From positions 1-64,000 of the forward strand of contig NZ_JAKVIJ010000014.1 in NCBI RefSeq assembly GCF_022760965.1: a DNA stretch of 64,000 nt, read 5' to 3'. Below, piece after piece: positions 61,407 to 64,000 of this stretch. Origin of the DNA: Simplicispira sedimenti. Its GTDB lineage: Bacteria; Pseudomonadota; Gammaproteobacteria; Burkholderiales; Burkholderiaceae_C. The position numbers and the translations under genes were made by a program. Below the pieces are notes generated by a model. The model made no database searches and was not told the DNA's origin. It saw only the letters and a list, made by a program, of their open reading frames with translations. The first letter of the stretch is position 1. Each line of letters starts with the position of its first letter.

Positions 61407-62195
61407 ATGCTCAAAGGCAAGACGGCCCTCGTTACCGGTTCCACCAGCGGCATCGGCCTGGGAATCGCCAAGGGACTGGCGCGCCAGGGCGCCCATGTGG
61501 TGCTCAATGGCTTTGGCGATGCACAAGGCCCCTGCGCCGAAGTGCGCGCTGCCGCAGCCCAGGCCGGGCATGAGGTGCGCGTGGAGTACCACGGCGCCGA
61601 CATGAGCCGCCCTGCGGACATCGAGGAAATGATGGCCTTTGCCGCCCGCGAACTGGGCCGTGTGGACATTCTGGTCAACAACGCAGGTATCCAGCATGTG
61701 GCCAGCACCGAGGACTTCCCGGTCGAGCGCTGGGACAGCATCTTGGCCATCAACCTGTCCAGCGCCTTCCACACCACGCGCCTGGCCCTGCCCGCCATGA
61801 AGGCAGCCAACTGGGGGCGCATCATCAACGTGGCCTCGGTGCACGGGCTCGTGGCGTCCGCGCAAAAGGCCGCCTATGTGGCCGCCAAGCACGGAGTGGT
61901 CGGCCTGACCAAGGTGGTGGCACTGGAGACGGCCACCACCGGCGTGACCTGCAACGCCATCTGCCCCGGCTGGGTGCTCACACCGCTGGTGCAAAAGCAA
62001 GTGGACGCCAAGGCGGCGGCCCAGGGTATCTCGATCGAGGCGGCCACGCGGCAACTGCTGGGCGAAAAGGAGCCGTCGATGCAGTTCACCACACCCGAAG
62101 AACTGGCCGAACTGGCCGTGTTCTTCTGCTCCAGCGCCGCCAACAACGTGCGTGGTGTGGCCTGGAACATGGATGGCGGCTGGATGGCGCAGTAA
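61407..62195 (+). CDS. bdhA: D-3-hydroxybutyrate dehydrogenase
   Basis: A 262-residue short-chain dehydrogenase that oxidises D-3-hydroxybutyrate (from PHB) to acetoacetate with NAD. Rossmann motif TGSTSGIGLGIA, NNAGIQ, catalytic Ser in INVASVHGLVAS and Y-x3-K in YVAAKHGVVGLTK; QHVASTEDFPVERWDSILAINLSSAFHTTR and PGWVLTPLVQKQ are close to known 3-hydroxybutyrate dehydrogenases. GGAG before the ATG is well spaced. The stop codon TAA also forms the left target-duplication of the MITE-like element. Confidence 0.93.
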   Translation: MLKGKTALVTGSTSGIGLGIAKGLARQGAHVVLNGFGDAQGPCAEVRAAAAQAGHEVRVEYHGADMSRPADIEEMMAFAARELGRVDILVNNAGIQHVASTEDFPVERWDSILAINLSSAFHTTRLALPAMKAANWGRIINVASVHGLVASAQKAAYVAAKHGVVGLTKVVALETATTGVTCNAICPGWVLTPLVQKQVDAKAAAQGISIEAATRQLLGEKEPSMQFTTPEELAELAVFFCSSAANNVRGVAWNMDGGWMAQ

Positions 62196-62463
62196 GAACT
62201 TGTCCGGAAATTATTTGGTGCCACGTTGGAGCGCAATCGGGATGAGTTCGAGGTCTTGGCGCGTCGCATGGGCTGGTTGCCCATGCAAGCGGCAAGGGCG
62301 CGAAATCGCCCGATTTCGCCCCAACCCGAAGGGCAGTGCACTTTTCGGGCGGTCTGCGGCGTTGCGATGCTTGCCCATAGCCGGGCTATGGGCTGCGCAC
62401 CGCGTCTTGCATCCCATCCCGAAAAGAGAGCTGCGTGGCACCAAATAATTTACGGACAAGTTC
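62196..62463. mobile_element. MITE-like element, 268 bp, 30 bp terminal inverted repeats
   Basis: The ends GAACTTGTCCG...GTGCCACG (62196-62225) and its inverse (62434-62463) match at 29 of 30 positions, and TAA flanks both ends (62193-62195 and 62464-62466), a 3-bp duplication. There is no transposase; the only frames inside are short. The interior has hairpin-forming GC-rich runs around 62290-62320. It sits between two convergent genes, bdhA and the SIMPL gene. The 3-bp TAA duplication would fit an IS5-type transposase, but no parent is present in the window. Confidence 0.8.
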
Positions 62464-62481
62464 TAAGCCTTCAGCAGGGCT

Positions 62482-63195
62482 TCAGCGCATCTGCACCGAG
62501 CCGGACACCGTCACTTCCACCGTGCTCTTGCCCGATTCCACTGGCAGCGGGCTGTCGGCCATGGGCGCCATCTTGGCTTCCATGGCCATCATGCGTGGCC
62601 GGGGCACAGGCATCTGCCCCTGGCTGCTGACCGACACCTCGCGCAACGTGTAGCCCGCAAAGCCAAAGGCCTGGGTCAGCGTGGCCGCGCGCACCTTGAA
62701 GGCTTCAATCGCCTGTGACTGGGCCTCGCGCTCGGCACGCTCGCTTTCGCTGCGACTCAGGCCAAAGCCCACCTGGGCGATGGGCATGCCCTGGATGCGC
62801 GCCGCCGTCGCGGTGATGCGGGCAAAGTCCCGCCCGTGCAGCACCAGTTCGGCGCGGCCCTGCCAGCCGGTGATCTCACCGTTCTTTCCGTGGCGCGGGT
62901 ACAGGCTGAACTGGCCGGTGCGTACCTCCATCTGCGGCGCGGCCACCTGGCTGCGCGCCACCGTCAGCGCAGCATCGACCACCTGGCGCAACTGTGCCTG
63001 CACCGAGCTGGCATCTCTGCCGTCGGCACCGGCCCCAAGGGTGAGGATCAGCTCATCCTGCTGAACTTCCACGGCCCCACTGGCCGACAGTTGCACCACG
63101 TTGCGCGGATCGGCGGCAGGTGCATTTTGAGAAAAAACCGGCAAAGCGCTTACCAATAAAGCGCTAGTAGCTATTATTTTTATAGCATTTTGCAT
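62482..63195 (-). CDS. SIMPL-domain (DUF541) periplasmic protein
   Basis: A 237-residue secreted protein of the SIMPL/DUF541 family, named for a domain in a protein that interacts with mouse Pelle-like kinase; bacterial roles are unclear, often stress-related. The family pattern NVVQLSASGAVEVQQDELILTLGAGADG and RAATLTQAFGFAGYTLREVSV is present. The signal peptide (residues 1-22) is almost entirely encoded by a palindromic repeat: residues ~3-21 read IKIIATSALLVSALPVFS. The mature protein is otherwise normal. The start was set at 63195 because it directly precedes the signal peptide. Confidence 0.88.
   Translation of the reverse strand: MQNAIKIIATSALLVSALPVFSQNAPAADPRNVVQLSASGAVEVQQDELILTLGAGADGRDASSVQAQLRQVVDAALTVARSQVAAPQMEVRTGQFSLYPRHGKNGEITGWQGRAELVLHGRDFARITATAARIQGMPIAQVGFGLSRSESERAEREAQSQAIEAFKVRAATLTQAFGFAGYTLREVSVSSQGQMPVPRPRMMAMEAKMAPMADSPLPVESGKSTVEVTVSGSVQMR
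63133..63188 (-). repeat. Palindromic repeat copy forming a signal peptide
   Basis: The cleanest copy. On the minus strand it reads GCTAT-n7-ATAGC, then AGCGCTT-n7-AAGCGCT and a T-rich tail. In the SIMPL gene it is translated into the hydrophobic signal-peptide core. Confidence 0.9.
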
Positions 63196-63374
63196 GTTCG
63201 ATGTTCCTGGTGTGGATGGAAAGCAGACCCAACATAGCGCAAAGCGGCGCACTGCGCATGTCAGCCAAGGCCGCAAGTGCGGCTGAGCCCCGGCGCCAAC
63301 CTGCCAACAGTCCGCAAAACTTGTAACCATTGGTCAAACCACAGGCCTTGCCCCGGTTTTTTGTCCGCAAAGTG

Positions 63375-63394
63375 GTAACAATGGCGCCTGTTAC
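63375..63394 (+). promoter_or_regulatory. Inverted repeat upstream of ompR
   Basis: GTAACA-n8-TGTTAC lies 21 bases before the ompR start codon, with a related TGTAACCATTGGT at 63322-63334. A dyad this near the ribosome site could bind a regulator, perhaps OmpR itself. Position supports it; identity of the binder is a guess. Confidence 0.35.
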
Positions 63395-63414
63395 AAATTG
63401 GACCGAGGATTGAC

Positions 63415-64000
63415 ATGGCCACCCTGACCGCCCCTCCCCCGCCCGGCAGCTCCACCGACACCGAGGTACCTGCACCCAAGCGCCCGGTGGGCAGCCGTCC
63501 GGACAAGATCCTGATCGTGGACGACGATGCCCGCATCCGCGACCTGCTGCGCCGCTACCTCACCCAAGAGGGGCTGGAAGTCATCCTGGCCGAAGACGGC
63601 AAGGCGCTCAACCGCATCCTGCTGCGCGACACGGTCGATCTGATCGTGCTGGACCTGATGATGCCCGGCGAAGACGGCCTCTCGATCTGCCGCCGCCTGC
63701 GTGCCGCCAACGACCGGACACCCATCGTCATGCTCACCGCCAAGGGCGAGGACGTGGACCGCATCGTGGGCCTGGAAGTGGGCGCCGACGACTACCTGGG
63801 CAAGCCCTTCAACCCACGCGAACTGCTGGCCCGCATCAACGCCGTGCTGCGCCGTCGTCCGCCGCAAGAAGCCCCCGGCGCCCCCTCGGGCGAGAACGAG
63901 GTGGTGAGCTTTGGCCCCTTCACTTTCGACCTCGGCACGCGCGTGCTGCAGAAGAACGGCGAAGAACTGCCGCTGACCACGGGCGAGTTCGCCATGCTCA
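63415..64000 (+). CDS. ompR: Response regulator OmpR (truncated by window end)
   Basis: The first 195 residues of an OmpR/PhoB-type regulator; the 3-prime end lies beyond the window. The receiver domain (residues ~30-150) has the acidic pair in ILIVDDDARIRDL, the phospho-acceptor in IVLDLMMPGEDG, the Thr in IVMLTAKGED and the Lys in LGKPFNPRELLARI. The winged-helix DNA-binding domain begins near residue 160 (FGPFTFDLGTRVL). The N-terminal 30 residues are a Pro/Thr-rich extension. GAGG precedes the ATG. An envZ-type kinase gene would be expected next. Confidence 0.9.
   Translation, partial: MATLTAPPPPGSSTDTEVPAPKRPVGSRPDKILIVDDDARIRDLLRRYLTQEGLEVILAEDGKALNRILLRDTVDLIVLDLMMPGEDGLSICRRLRAANDRTPIVMLTAKGEDVDRIVGLEVGADDYLGKPFNPRELLARINAVLRRRPPQEAPGAPSGENEVVSFGPFTFDLGTRVLQKNGEELPLTTGEFAML

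Noticed and set aside
62211..62459. Open frames on both strands inside the MITE-like element
   Set aside because: They span the element end to end with no ribosome site and no family; they follow from the inverted-repeat structure.
1..64000. CRISPR array or prophage
   Set aside because: No regularly spaced direct repeats, cas genes, or phage structural or integrase genes were seen; the palindromic repeats are dispersed and not in arrays.

Overview
The window looks like a chromosomal segment of a high-GC betaproteobacterium of the Comamonadaceae, most likely Acidovorax or a close relative. This is inferred from the complete nuoA-N cluster with tpiA, secG and tRNA-Leu upstream and DUF2818/DUF1178 genes downstream, from EarP next to an EF-P with Arg32, from PhaR and D-3-hydroxybutyrate dehydrogenase (polyhydroxybutyrate metabolism), and from a dispersed palindromic repeat whose look I associate with Comamonadaceae genomes. 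No phage, CRISPR array or plasmid functions were seen; it is core chromosome with a few accessory touches.

Layout. 0.1-2.9 kb: a lipoprotein glycerophosphodiester phosphodiesterase diverging from NADP glutamate dehydrogenase. 2.9-15.4 kb: MFS exporter, miaA and an ABC ATPase in overlapping order, then an oppositely oriented serine hydrolase and Hsp20, an FtsX-type permease, a small secreted protein, a PLP enzyme, an AttH/CrtC-like lipocalin and a full ABC exporter. 15.4-33.1 kb (minus): DUF1178, DUF2818, nuoN to nuoA, tRNA-Leu, secG, tpiA and a quinone oxidoreductase. 33.2-35.9 kb: pnp and rpsO. 36.0-43.9 kb: a small secreted protein and a type IV pilus minor-pilin operon (two FimT/GspH pilins, PilV, PilW, PilX, PilY1, PilE-like). 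44.0-45.8 kb: ribD and riboflavin synthase. 45.9-51.2 kb (minus): tRNA-His, ppiD, tRNA-Val, hupB, pgsA, uvrC. 51.2-54.5 kb: earP and efp converging on rimO. 54.6-57.9 kb: phaR diverging from a MaoC-phosphate acetyltransferase fusion and ackA. 58.0-64.0 kb: tRNA-Val, relA, an alpha/beta hydrolase, bdhA, a MITE-like element, a SIMPL-domain protein and the start of ompR.

The most striking unnamed structure is a family of about 55-65 bp palindromic repeats present in ten recognisable copies. Six lie in frame inside protein-coding genes (miaA, an ABC permease, ribD, earP twice, and the SIMPL protein, where the repeat encodes most of the signal peptide). One supplies the ribosome binding site of pnp and others abut stop codons. 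Paired arms change together between copies, which suggests selection for or recent spread of a folded element. A second mobile-looking structure is a 268 bp MITE-like element with 30 bp terminal inverted repeats and a TAA duplication directly after the bdhA stop codon.

The phaR, pta/ackA and bdhA genes together suggest handling of acetyl-CoA, acetyl phosphate and PHB, and a PhaR-type CTGC-N3-GCAG site lies between phaR and the MaoC-Pta gene. Coordinates of start codons were chosen by family length, signal peptides and Shine-Dalgarno spacing; all functional names are read from sequence motifs and memory of the families, without database searches.
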